A DNA stretch of 64,000 bases from Streptomyces sp. Q6 (GTDB taxonomy: Bacteria; Actinomycetota; Actinomycetes; Streptomycetales; Streptomycetaceae), in NCBI RefSeq assembly GCF_036967205.1, contig NZ_CP146023.1:310001-374000 (forward strand), given 5' to 3'. The notes beneath the pieces are model-generated. The model saw nothing but the letters and a program-made list of their open reading frames with translations. It made no database searches and was not told the origin of the DNA. A program made the position numbers and the translations under genes. Shown piece after piece: positions 52,419 through 60,506 of the stretch. Each line of letters starts with the position of its first letter. Position 1 is the first letter of the stretch.

Positions 52419-52663
52419 TTAGCCCGCGTACGCGAGCGCGAGCACAGTGACCGTGCTCGTCGGCTGGCCGATCAGGATGACGACGGTGCGCGGCCGCGGG
52501 CGACCGTACGCACGATGCCGTCGTCCTCGCCGTACGGCTCGCTGGCCGCCAGCGGATCCTGCAAGGCGTCGACGAGGCACACGGCGATGTCGCGGCGCGC
52601 GTCGTCACCGAGTTGCTTATAGACGTCGTACTGGTCGGGCGGGAAGCGCAGACGGAACGTCAC
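52419..52663 (-). pseudogene. RelE-like toxin gene with a frameshift
   Basis: The frame begins MTFRLRFPPDQYDVYKQLGD, runs through CLVDALQDPLAASEPYGEDD and breaks after VRTVARGR near 52490. In the next frame it continues TVVILIGQPTSTVTVLALAY to a stop at 52419. The complete pattern (strand, two helices, 'DP', Arg-rich strand, hydrophobic strands) fits RelE/ParE toxins. The ATG overlaps the upstream gene by 4 bp as in toxin-antitoxin operons. Confidence 0.6.
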
Positions 52664-52953
52664 GCAGCGCCTCGCCGGTGCCCGGCGTCCCGCGCGATGT
52701 CACCGGTCAGGTCGGCTGCGTCGGCGTACTGGGGCGGCAGCTCGCCGTGCTCCTTGAAGTGGGCGCGCGCCGCCTCGATCTGAGGCCGGGCGGCCTGCAG
52801 TTGTTCCACGGCGCGGGCCCACCCGCCCAGAACGTGCGGGAGTTCGTCAACGGGGGTGGTGTTCACGTCCTGGACGAGCTGGGCGCGGTTGGCCGAGTGC
52901 GGCAGGGCGACGTGGAGGCGGTCGACGTTCCACTCCGGCGGCTGGTTCGTCAT
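52660..52953 (-). CDS. Possible antitoxin partner
   Basis: 97 residues, mostly helical (VDELPHVLGGWARAVEQLQA; RPQIEAARAHFKEHGELPPQ). It directly precedes the RelE-like frame with an ATGA overlap, the usual order antitoxin then toxin. No DNA-binding motif is obvious, so the role is inferred only from position. Confidence 0.5.
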   Translation of the reverse strand: MTNQPPEWNVDRLHVALPHSANRAQLVQDVNTTPVDELPHVLGGWARAVEQLQAARPQIEAARAHFKEHGELPPQYADAADLTGDIARDAGHRRGAA

Positions 52954-53137
52954 GACCTCGCTCCTCCTGGCCTATGTCACGTCCGTCGCTGTCCTGTACT
53001 CAGCGTACCGGCTCGGGCGGAGGCGGGAAGGAGGAAGACCGCGGCCCAGGCGGGGCCGGGGGGCGCCGCGTCCGGATGTGGCCCGGGGCATTGTGGTACC
53101 TCGGTGAGAACTCATCTCTGACCCTCACCACGCGGTC

Positions 53138-53950
53138 CTACTCAAGGCAGTGGCAGCCCATACACACCAGGCAGCAGCGACACGCGGTGCACTGCTCGCT
53201 CTCCAGGTCGCCGCACGGCTGGAACGTGTCGTCCGTCGGTCCCGGGCAGAAGCACTCGCAGCACGATCCGCACCGGCCGTGCACCCGGTCGACGCGGCGG
53301 CCGTCGAGCACGGTGGTCTCGCGGCTTCCGCAGTCCCGGCACTCCACAGGCACCACCACCTCCGGATCCGGCAGCGTGTCCATCTCCTGCGCCCACATCC
53401 GCAGCGTCTCCAGGTCGGCCGCGGTGACTCCGACGGCGGGGTCGACGGGGTGTGCGAGCAGCGGTCCAACCGGGGACAGATAGGCGGTGGTGCGGCGGGT
53501 CTGCGCCTGGTGCCGGTCTCCGCCGCGTACTCACGCCACTGGGCGGTCGTGGGTACGGGCCCAGGAGATGACCTCCTCGGCCCGCCAGTGCAGGCCGTTC
53601 TCCGCGTCGGGAGACCGGCCGGGGTCGTCCACGCGCATGTAATGGATGCGCCCGGTGTGGCGCATCGGCACCAGTGGCGGCACCTTCTCCCAGCCGAGTG
53701 CGGGCAGCAGCGGCTCCAGTTCGGCGGCGGTGTAGCTGGAGACCAGTACAAGGTCCGCCGGGAGGTCCGCGAGAGCCCGGCCGACGTCCGGGTTGAGAGC
53801 GAGCCGCAGGACGCGCGGCCGGGGGTAGACCATGGCGGCCCACTCCCGCCACGCAGCCGACTCCACATCGTGCACGTCATACCCCGAGGGCAGCTGGTCC
53901 CCGTACGGGGCGAGCACTCCATCAATCTCAACTGCAACGAAAGGACGCAT
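53138..53950 (-). pseudogene. HAD-like protein with in-frame TGA and a Cys-rich tail
   Basis: From the ATG at 53950: MRPFVAVEIDGVLAPYGDQL (HAD motif I-like), VLVSSYTAAELEPLLPALGW (motif II-like), EEVISWARTHDRPVA, then TGA at 53531-53533. The same frame goes on with TTAYLSPVGPLLAHPVDP and VGVTAADLETLRMWAQEM, the usual end of this HAD family, and a tail with 14 Cys (VECRDCGSRE, CGSCCECFCPG, CTACRCCLVCMGCHC). Relatives have Trp (TGG) where the TGA lies, so a nonsense change is likely. Confidence 0.65.
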
Positions 53951-54220
53951 AGCGTTACGATAAGCCGCAAATTGCCGCGATAATTGCCAAATGCTGTTAT
54001 TTCAAACGGAGTTGACGGCGTGCCCTGCCCTCATCAGGCGTCGCTGCCGACGGGCACCCATCAAGAACAGCTCAGGGGAGCGGGAAGGGCCGACGGCCGG
54101 TCCCGCGGAGCGGGGCTCTGCGGGGGAGGGGTGGTTAGTCCCTCACGGCCGGCCGTCGGTGTGGCAGTCGGGCCGCCGGGGTGTTCGTCGTACCCCTCAT
54201 CCCGTCTGTCACGGCACAGG

Positions 54221-55129
54221 TTAGCCCTCCGGTTCGGGGGCTTTCGCACGCTGGCGTGCGAGCTCCTCGAGGCGGGAGCGGTGCCAGCGGCGCTGTTGGG
54301 GCGGGCCGTCGCTGCCCTGCCGGGTCTCGTGGGCGTCGGGTTCCGCGAGTTCAGGCAGGTGCCCGTGGTACAGGGCGCTCGTGAAGCTGGTGGAACTGGC
54401 GTAGCCGAGGATCCGCGCTGCTTCCGCGGCGCCGACCAGATCCTGGTCCGGCGAGGGAGGCAGCGTGCCGCGCTCGCGCGCGGCTGCGATCAAGGTGGAG
54501 CGCCGCCACAGCTTCTTCGCGCCGCGCCCGGGCGTGAACGGGGCGTCGGGCTCGGGCAGTTGGGGGACGAGGCCTTGATGCAGAGCGCTGGAGAAGCTGG
54601 CCCGGCTGGAGTAGCCGAGCAGGGCGGCGGCGTGTGCGGTGCCCAGCAGCTCGTCGGGATCGCCGTCGACGTCCACTTCCGGCAGGGGCGCGGCCGGGCG
54701 CGCCGGTGTGTCGGTGCGCCGGCCCTTGCCGGGACGTGCCTTGACCCAGTCGACGACGGTGCCGCGCCGCCACAGCGGCTTGTCGATGTCCTCGTCGGGC
54801 TCGGGGAAGTAGCCGGGCCGGTCGCGGCGGTAGCCGTCGATGACCGTGGTCGACTTGTACCCGAGAAGCTGGGTGACTTCGCGCTTGGTGAGGAGCTCGT
54901 CCTGGTCGGCCTCGAGGACGGAGGCCGGCAGGGTGCGGGCGGGCTTGGCGCGGTGGGCGAAGAACGCGGCGACCTTGTCGTGCTCCCAGAACTTCTTGCG
55001 GCCCTCGGTGTGGTGCACCGGCGGGAAGCCGCTGTCGGGATCGTTGGACCAGGCGCTGACGCGGGGCTTGCTCGTGGCGAACTCGTCCACGATCTGCGCG
55101 GTGTCCACGAGCCGTACGGCCTCAGACAT
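54221..55129 (-). CDS. DNA-binding protein with three MerR/excisionase-like repeats
   Basis: 302 residues from the ATG at 55129 with AAGGGG upstream. After an N-terminal HTH-like part (FATSKPRVSAWSNDPDSGFP), three similar units follow: DELLTKREVTQLLGYKST, DELLGTAHAAALLGYSSRAS and DLVGAAEAARILGYASSTS, each ending in 'W-R-R/H-x-S/T-L' (KPLWRRGTVVDW, KKLWRRSTLIAA, QRRWHRSRLEEL). Each unit looks like a MerR-type winged helix. It probably reads several adjacent half-sites. Confidence 0.75.
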   Translation of the reverse strand: MSEAVRLVDTAQIVDEFATSKPRVSAWSNDPDSGFPPVHHTEGRKKFWEHDKVAAFFAHRAKPARTLPASVLEADQDELLTKREVTQLLGYKSTTVIDGYRRDRPGYFPEPDEDIDKPLWRRGTVVDWVKARPGKGRRTDTPARPAAPLPEVDVDGDPDELLGTAHAAALLGYSSRASFSSALHQGLVPQLPEPDAPFTPGRGAKKLWRRSTLIAAARERGTLPPSPDQDLVGAAEAARILGYASSTSFTSALYHGHLPELAEPDAHETRQGSDGPPQQRRWHRSRLEELARQRAKAPEPEG

Positions 55130-55339
55130 CACAACCCCTTCAGGCGGCCTCGAGCGGCGCGCACCCGGACCCGAGCGCGACATGTTCGATAATGCCAAAG
55201 GAGGGGTTGGGGTGTCCAGCCTGCCGGGCGACTTCACGAGTATCGCGCGGCCCGGTCCGTCCCCGACGGTGCCACGCAGCCGGGCAGTCAGCCATCTGCG
55301 ATGAGGCACTACAGCACTGTCAGGTGTACCGGAAGCGTG

Positions 55340-55624
55340 CGGTTCACCCTGTTGGCGTTCTTCGACTTCCCCGCCGAGCACTGGATCCACCTGCGGACCA
55401 CGAACCCGATCGAGTCGACCTTCGCCACTGTGCGCCTGCGGACCAAGGTCACCAAGGGTGCCGGCAGCCGGGCCGCCGCCCTGGCCATGATCTTCAAACT
55501 CATCGAGTCAGCCCAGCAACGCTGGCGGGCCGTGAACGCACCCCACCTCGTCGCACTGGTCCGGGCCGGCGCCCGCTTCGAGCGGGGCGTCCTGGTCGAG
55601 CCATCCGAGGCCCGCGCGGCATGA
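55340..55624 (+). pseudogene. IS256-family transposase C-terminal fragment
   Basis: LLAFFDFPAEHWIHLRTTNP then IESTFATVRLRTKVTKGAGS is the well-conserved end of IS256/mutator transposases, with the catalytic Glu in NPIEST. The frame ends normally (ARFERGVLVEPSEARAA). Everything before about residue 300 is missing. I see no inverted repeat, so it is a remnant. Confidence 0.85.
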
Positions 55625-55692
55625 ACACCACCGCCTGCCGCCGGTCGGAAAATCAGTGGCAGGCCCGGCCTGCCCGTGGTGAAGATCGCGGC

Positions 55693-56253
55693 ATGCCCAA
55701 CTTCCTGGAGACCGGCCGGCTCGTCCTGCGCGCGTTCACGGCGGCCGACATCGACCACCTGCTCGCCCTGGACAACGATCCCGAGGTCATGCGCTTCATC
55801 AACGGTGGCCGCCCCACAAGTCGGGAGTCGATCGAGACGCGGACCCTGCCGCGGCTCCTGCACGACTACCCGTGCTGGGAGACCCGCGGTTACTGGGCCG
55901 CGCAGGAGAGGATCACCGGCACGTTCCTGGGCTGGTTCGAGTTCCGGCCGTTGGAGGAGCACAGCCCCGCCGTGGTCGAACTCGGCTACCGGTTGAACCA
56001 AGCGGCATGGGGGCGCGGCTATGCGACCGAGGGATCCCGGGCCCTGGTCCACAAGGGGTTCGCGGAACTCGGGGTCGAGCGGGTCACCGCAAACACCATG
56101 GCCGTCAACACCCGCTCCCGTCGCGTCATGGAGAAATCGGGCCTGTCTTTCGTCCGGAACTTCACCGGGGACTGGCCGGAGGCGATCGAGGGCTCCGAGC
56201 ACGGTGAAGTCGAGTACGAACTCACCCGGACCGAGTGGGAGCAGCCTCGATAG
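55693..56253 (+). CDS. GNAT family N-acetyltransferase (RimJ/RimL type)
   Basis: 186 residues, ATG at 55693. Start FLETGRLVLRAFTAADIDHL, then ELGYRLNQAAWGRGYATEGS (acetyl-CoA loop with GRGYATE) and ERVTANTMAVNTRSRRVMEK, typical of the RimJ/L group. It acetylates an amine from acetyl-CoA; the target is unknown. It lies right after the IS256 fragment and may be cargo. Confidence 0.88.
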   Translation: MPNFLETGRLVLRAFTAADIDHLLALDNDPEVMRFINGGRPTSRESIETRTLPRLLHDYPCWETRGYWAAQERITGTFLGWFEFRPLEEHSPAVVELGYRLNQAAWGRGYATEGSRALVHKGFAELGVERVTANTMAVNTRSRRVMEKSGLSFVRNFTGDWPEAIEGSEHGEVEYELTRTEWEQPR

Positions 56254-56448
56254 ACATCAACGACTCAATCCACAACTCTTGACAATTACTCCGCCGGGGC
56301 AGTCGGCCTCGGGCTGGGTGCCCTCGCCCTGTCGGCTGGCACCGTCGCCGAGGACGTCGGTAGTGGAGGCGTAGGCATCGCAGACGACCTCATCTCCTTC
56401 GGCGCCGCCGGCGGCATGGTGAAATCGGCATGGGCACTGGTGGCATGA
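56254..56448 (+). pseudogene. Hydrophobic C-terminal fragment without a start
   Basis: In the same frame as the GNAT gene, after its stop, the sequence reads AGAVGLGLGALALSAGTVAE and then IADDLISFGAAGGMVKSAWA with a stop at 56446. It looks like real protein, but no ATG, GTG or TTG precedes it, so it is probably the end of a lost gene or is read through from the GNAT gene. Confidence 0.35.
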
Positions 56449-56519
56449 GTTAGGACGAGCCATGGCGGGCGGAGCGGCTGGGTCCACTCCGCCCGCCATG
56501 ACCGAGAAGGCAGAACACC

Positions 56520-57470
56520 ATGCAGCAAGACACCTCCCGCTACCGCAACGCCATGCTTGACGTCGATCACGCGGACGACGACCGCTTCATCGCCGCAGCT
56601 GCGGAGTGGCTTATCGGAGCTGCCTCCGTTGTGGCCCCCCACCTGTGGATGCGTGCCCAGCAGGCCCAACCGTTCACTAACCCGCAGACGTGGGACGAGC
56701 CCCACGGAGCTCCAGGCGCTCCCTGGGGCAACGTGCACGTCTGGAATCCGGTGAGGGGCCTGGCTGAAGAGTCGGCCAAGATGGCCACGCGCCCGCTCTC
56801 CCCGGAATCGCTCAACTGGCTTGTACGGGAGCTGAACAACAGGCCTGTGGAGGCCACGGTCTCCCTGCACGTGCTCAACTCCCTCGGGCTGCCCGACGAA
56901 GGAGGGGAGAACACGATACGGATCAGCCTCACAGTTGACGAAGAGCGTCCGACGATTGCCCAGCTGCAAATGACCTCCAGCCTGCCACTTCGCGAAGAGA
57001 GCGGCCCTGAAAGCTCCGAAGCCAGTTCCTCGTGCCGTTGGGCGGCCGTTGTCCGAGATGTCGCCGATCGCGTCGACCCGACTTTTGGCCACATCTGCGA
57101 CGACCTGCTCAATCCGCGCTACACCGGTCGGGACACGGCTGGCGGGCGACGTGGGGTACGTCGGTCCATCAGGCTGGGGCGGGAAATCCTACGCGGCTAC
57201 TCATGGGTGACCGTGGTACCTCGAGAGCTGGCTGATTCTCTGGGTGGCGCGGCGGCACTGCGCAAAAAGAGCGCGTTTAGTGAGGTCATCGAGCTCAAGT
57301 CCGGCGCGGTGTGGCTGCGTGCCGCCGAGGCCATCGACGGTTACAACGAAGCGGCCATGGAGCAGGTCTTCCGAGCCCTTGCAGTGGTACTGCCGAAGGG
57401 GGAACCAAAGCCCAACCCAGGTCTCCAACGCCAGCCACGGTTGATCTGGCGCGACGCTGCGCACGCCTAA
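56520..57470 (+). CDS. Hypothetical protein, immunity-like
   Basis: 316 residues, ATG at 56520 after GAGAAGG. Layout: a Trp-rich start (FIAAAAEWLIGAASVVAPHL), a central ELNNRPVEATVSLHVLNSLG with strands TIRISLTVDEERPTIAQLQM, and a later VELADS-like part ILRGYSWVTVVPRELADSLG and FSEVIELKSGAVWLRAAEAI. The order of a beta core followed by 'P-R-E-L-A' and 'LPKG' resembles type VI-like immunity proteins (Imm52/DUF3396 group), but this is only a resemblance. No toxin gene is near. Confidence 0.6.
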   Translation: MQQDTSRYRNAMLDVDHADDDRFIAAAAEWLIGAASVVAPHLWMRAQQAQPFTNPQTWDEPHGAPGAPWGNVHVWNPVRGLAEESAKMATRPLSPESLNWLVRELNNRPVEATVSLHVLNSLGLPDEGGENTIRISLTVDEERPTIAQLQMTSSLPLREESGPESSEASSSCRWAAVVRDVADRVDPTFGHICDDLLNPRYTGRDTAGGRRGVRRSIRLGREILRGYSWVTVVPRELADSLGGAAALRKKSAFSEVIELKSGAVWLRAAEAIDGYNEAAMEQVFRALAVVLPKGEPKPNPGLQRQPRLIWRDAAHA

Positions 57471-57475
57471 GGGCT

Positions 57476-57841
57476 GCCCCGTAAATGATCTTCGTGATGG
57501 TCGGAGTGCGGCTGTCCGTTGAGGGGCCTGCCGTCTATCCGGCGAGGTTGAGGTTGTGCAGACGGGCAATGCCGAGCATCGCGTGATGGACGCCGTCACC
57601 CTTCAGGCGGCAATCCCGCAGGATCTTCCAGCACTTCATGCGGGCGAAGACGTGCTCGACGCGGGCGCGGACCTGTTTGTGGGAGGTGTTGTGCGTCTTC
57701 TGCCAGTCGGCCAATTCTTCGCCTTTGCGGCGGCGGTGCGGCATCACCAGGCCGGTGTGGGCGAGCAATCCGCAGATGGGAACTCGGCAGCGCATCCGCA
57801 GGCCTCGACGCGCCACCGCCAACCATGCATGAGCTCGTTAG
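57476..57841. mobile_element. IS5-type remnant
   Basis: The right end CCATGCATGAGCTCGTTAGG resembles that of IS D (CCGTGCACGAGCTCGTTAGG). The left part, GCTGCCCCGTAAATGATC, is unlike IS D. The transposase is cut short at its N-terminus. So this is an internally deleted or fused IS. Confidence 0.7.
57535..57822 (-). pseudogene. Truncated IS5-family transposase
   Basis: Only the C-terminal part remains: GLLAHTGLVMPHRRRKGEEL, then RARVEHVFARMKCWKILRDC (catalytic Glu) and HHAMLGIARLHNLNLAG. It is close to the IS C transposase end (RARVEHVIGRMKNYKILRDC) but not the same element. N-terminal HTH and both Asp residues are missing. Confidence 0.85.
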
Positions 57842-57992
57842 GGTGTACTTGAGGCTCACCTTCTCGCTGACGGGCTACACCTCGACCTCAGGATCGTGGG
57901 ACATACCTGGCCGGTCCCCGGGCTGACTGACGGCCGCGGCCCTGAGTGCCTCTCGCACGGGTGGACCGTGGCGTCGTCACCCCCTTCTCGGA

Positions 57993-58349
57993 TCATTCGA
58001 TGGTCTCGGCGACTAGGCTGACGCCGAAATGTGAGGCGCGGGCCTCGAGTTCGGTGTAGGCGATGGCGGCCGGCGAGTTGTTCCACAGCTCGAACGCCAG
58101 GTTCCCGAGCGCCTCGCTGCGTGCTGTGCCCGGCTCCCACGGTACGTCAGCGGCCGCACAGCGCGCCCGGAGCGCCTCGTCGTCGAGCGATTGGCACTGC
58201 TGGTGCACCTCGGTGCGTACCTGCGCGATGCCGGCGCACCATGCGTTGTGTGCGCGGCGCAGTAGCTGCTTCAACTCGGCTGTGACGTAGGTGTCTTGGG
58301 CTCGGGCGGCCAGGGCGAGCAGCAGGGCGGTCGGGTTCGTTTCAGACAC
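57993..58349 (-). CDS. Hypothetical protein, end of the plasmid-type gene run
   Basis: 118 residues, GTG at 58349 with AAAGGGA upstream. Mostly helical: ALLLALAARAQDTYVTAELK, IAQVRTEVHQQCQSLDDEAL, ALGNLAFELWNNSPAAIAYT. No family recognised. It is the last gene of the minus-strand run that starts near the SSB. Confidence 0.6.
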   Translation of the reverse strand: MSETNPTALLLALAARAQDTYVTAELKQLLRRAHNAWCAGIAQVRTEVHQQCQSLDDEALRARCAAADVPWEPGTARSEALGNLAFELWNNSPAAIAYTELEARASHFGVSLVAETIE

Positions 58350-58552
58350 GGCTCGGGATCCCTTTGATCGGTGTGGGGGCCGGGGCGTACCGCAGGCCTG
58401 GCACGTGGCCCAGGCTGCGTTCGGGGCCGTGCACTGGCTGCTGGTCCAACTCACGCTCATCATCTCTTTCTTGTAAGCGCGGTGGTGACGCTGTTCGTTC
58501 GCGGTCTGCGACGACCGCCCAGGGGAGCGGGCGGTGCGGCCCGCTCTCCCGC

Positions 58553-58723
58553 TCAACCGCTTGTGACTTGGGGGCGATGCTCTGTCCTGACGGCGATCGA
58601 GACGTGGCCGGAGATCTTGGGGTGGTGCTGGTAGTCGTTGCGGGTGCGTTCGGCGTCGGTCTTGTCATGTGCGACGGCGAGTTCGATGAGGCCCTGGCCT
58701 GTCCAGGTGAAGACGCTCCACAT
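58553..58723 (-). CDS. Small hypothetical protein (56 aa)
   Basis: ATG at 58723 with a perfect AAGGAGGG ribosome site. MWSVFTWTGQGLIELAVAHD then KTDAERTRNDYQHHPKI: a short soluble protein of one strand pair and a helix. Unknown function; the strong site makes it a real gene. Confidence 0.65.
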   Translation of the reverse strand: MWSVFTWTGQGLIELAVAHDKTDAERTRNDYQHHPKISGHVSIAVRTEHRPQVTSG

Positions 58724-58767
58724 GGTGCCCTCCTTGCTTCTGGCAGTCCGACGGTCTGGGTGTTGCG

Positions 58768-59214
58768 TCAGAACAGCGTGTTCTGGGGTGCGGGGCGGTC
58801 TGCCTGTGTCGCAGGGTTCTTGTTCGTTGCGCGGCGCGTGCTGTTGGTGGGGACGTGCGTGATCGGTTTCGTATGGGGGGTGAGCGGCCCGTCTTTGGGG
58901 CACGGGCACCGGCACCACCAGGCGCAGATCTCGCCGCGGGGCCGGGGTATGTGGCGGGCGATGTATCGGCCGTGCTGGTTGTACAGCCAGTCGGTGTTGT
59001 CGTCGACGTGTGGGCCGCCCTTTTGGCGGTGCACGCACAGGTCGCACCGGCTCGCGAGGCAGTTGCGGCAGGTTCCCCGTTCGCAGGTCGACCAGCGCAC
59101 GAACCCCCACGGGTACTTGTGGTCCAGGTCCTGGAGGTGGCGGGGCCAGACGTGTTCGCGCACCCATGCTCCTTCCGCCTCGCTCATGGGGGAGGGGTTG
59201 GGTACGGGGTGCAC
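58768..59214 (-). CDS. DUF6248-like Cys-rich protein
   Basis: 148 residues from a GTG at 59214 or 139 from the ATG at 59187. SEAEGAWVREHVWPRHLQDL and the Cys cluster WSTCERGTCRNCLASRCDLC, then GEICAWWCRCPCPKDGP, match the layout of DUF6248 proteins seen on Streptomyces plasmids. Probably binds zinc. Function unknown. Confidence 0.65.
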   Translation of the reverse strand: MHPVPNPSPMSEAEGAWVREHVWPRHLQDLDHKYPWGFVRWSTCERGTCRNCLASRCDLCVHRQKGGPHVDDNTDWLYNQHGRYIARHIPRPRGEICAWWCRCPCPKDGPLTPHTKPITHVPTNSTRRATNKNPATQADRPAPQNTLF

Positions 59215-59235
59215 GATCCCGAGGATCAGGGCGCC

Positions 59236-59373
59236 TTACAGGTTCAGCAGGGCGGTGCGGCGTACGACTTCGTGTTCTGCGGGGGTGAGCGTGCGCTGGG
59301 GGCGGCGCAAGGGCGCGGGCGGGTCGTGTTGCGCCGCAGGCTTGTGGCGGGCGTGGGAGGGGGCGTCGTTCAT
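59236..59373 (-). CDS. Very small hypothetical protein (45 aa)
   Basis: ATG at 59373 with CGGAGAA upstream. A basic start (MNDAPSHARHKPAAQ), then LRRPQRTLTPAEHEVVRR and TALLNL. It lies between two genes of the run in the same direction with short gaps. Support comes from the ribosome site and the ordered end. Confidence 0.5.
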   Translation of the reverse strand: MNDAPSHARHKPAAQHDPPAPLRRPQRTLTPAEHEVVRRTALLNL

Positions 59374-59428
59374 CGGGTTCTCCGGACGGTGGGGAGGTTC
59401 GCCCTGTCCGTGGGGCAGGGCGAAGGAC

Positions 59429-59791
59429 TCAGTGCGGGCGGTGGGGCCGGGCTGTGCGGGGGCCGCGGATGCGCACCTGACGCTCGTGGTGCTCGTCGAG
59501 GAGGCGGCAGGGCAGCCGGTCGTGGCCCTCGCGCAGGGCGCGGTGGAGGCGGTGCCGGCCGTCGATGAGGAGGACGCTGTGGTCGAGTTCGGCGACGGTG
59601 ACCAGGAGCAGTGGCCGGTTCAGGTCGGCGTGGGCGGCGTGCTCGGGGTCGATGCGGATCAGCGGCAGCGCCGCAGCCAGCGGTTGGGTGGCGGTGTGCC
59701 GCACGGGCCGCGCGGCGGCCAGGTCGAGTGCGGCAGTGACATCCCACTGGTAGGCGAGGAACTGGAACTTCTCGCGCTCGGCGGCGGTCAT
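59429..59791 (-). CDS. ParB/sulfiredoxin-like small protein
   Basis: 120 residues. LNRPLLLVTVAELDHSVLLI and then DGRHRLHRALREGHDRLPCR match the ParB-N/Srx fold, in which 'DGRHRL.A' lines the nucleotide pocket. There is no HTH, so it is not a full ParB; such short forms occur often on Streptomyces plasmids. ATG at 59791 overlaps the upstream stop. Confidence 0.7.
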   Translation of the reverse strand: MTAAEREKFQFLAYQWDVTAALDLAAARPVRHTATQPLAAALPLIRIDPEHAAHADLNRPLLLVTVAELDHSVLLIDGRHRLHRALREGHDRLPCRLLDEHHERQVRIRGPRTARPHRPH

Positions 59792-60195
59792 CGGCGGCCG
59801 CCCGGGTGCGGTTGGGTGTCTGTGCGGTGGGCCGCGGACCGGAGAGCGGCGGGGACGATCAGGGCGAGTTGGTCGACGGGCCAGGGGTCGCAGCTGTTCC
59901 ACGGATCGCCGTTGGAGAGCACGACGTGTTCGCCGTCGGCGGGCTCGATGTCGTCGCACACGCCGCATCCGCAGGCGGGGTCGAAGGGCTCGGGGCGGGC
60001 GGTGTCGGGGGTAGGGAAGTAGTCGGCGGCGTGGGTCGGGTCGGCCACGGCCAGGATCAGGTCGCCGGCGCTGATGTGGCGGGCGCGGCTGATGCGGACG
60101 GCGGCCTCGTCGACCGGCAGCGGCGGAAGGTCTTCGGTGGGGGTGAAGCGGAGCGGGCCGACGGTGAAGAACTCGATCTCGGTTCCGGTGTGCAC
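59788..60195 (-). CDS. Hypothetical protein of the plasmid-type run
   Basis: 135 residues, GTG at 60195 with AAAGGAG. Start HTGTEIEFFTVGPLRFTPTE, a Cys set DPACGCGVCDDIEPADGEHV and an end PVDQLALIVPAALRSAAHRT. It may bind zinc. Its stop overlaps the ParB-like start, so the two are coupled. Confidence 0.65.
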   Translation of the reverse strand: MHTGTEIEFFTVGPLRFTPTEDLPPLPVDEAAVRISRARHISAGDLILAVADPTHAADYFPTPDTARPEPFDPACGCGVCDDIEPADGEHVVLSNGDPWNSCDPWPVDQLALIVPAALRSAAHRTDTQPHPGGRR

Positions 60196-60272
60196 GGGGG
60201 CTCCTTTGCGGTGGGGCTGCGGGCGCGGCCCCACGACTGAACGGGGGTGGTTGTGGTTGGGAGGGGCGGGGG

Positions 60273-60504
60273 TCACACGGCGCGGCGGACTTCGGCCGCG
60301 AAGGCGAGGACGACGGCGTCGTCGCGGACGTGCACGCGGATGACGTCGCCGGGGACGGGGGCGTCGCGGCGGAGGCTGGTTACCTCGCGCCAGGCGAGCC
60401 GGGCCGCGGTCAGGGCGGCTTCGAGGTCGTCGCTGGTGGCGCCGGACGGGCCGGCGGGGACGATCCAGCGGTGTTCGGTGCGGGTGGATGGTGAACGACG
60501 GCAT
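60273..60504 (-). pseudogene. Small conserved protein with a single-base frameshift
   Basis: The frame from the ATG at 60504 reads MPSFTIHPH, then loses sense. Removing one C near 60480 (CATCCACCC to CATCACCC) joins it to a full protein: TRTEHRWIVPAGPSGATSDD, then LEAALTAARLAWREVTSLRR, DVIRVHVRDDAVVLAFAAEV and a stop at 60273. So one inserted base breaks a 75-residue protein. Confidence 0.65.
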
Positions 60505-60506
60505 GG

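Noticed and set aside
52952-53107. Plus-strand 51-residue frame with one hydrophobic segment, divergent from the antitoxin-like gene
   Set aside because: Its start overlaps the start of the opposite gene and there is no clear ribosome site; the basic tail looks like low-complexity GC sequence.
58342-58552. Minus-strand frame ending LGHVPGLRYAPAP...
   Set aside because: It has some protein character and ends at the start of the next gene, but I find no good start codon.
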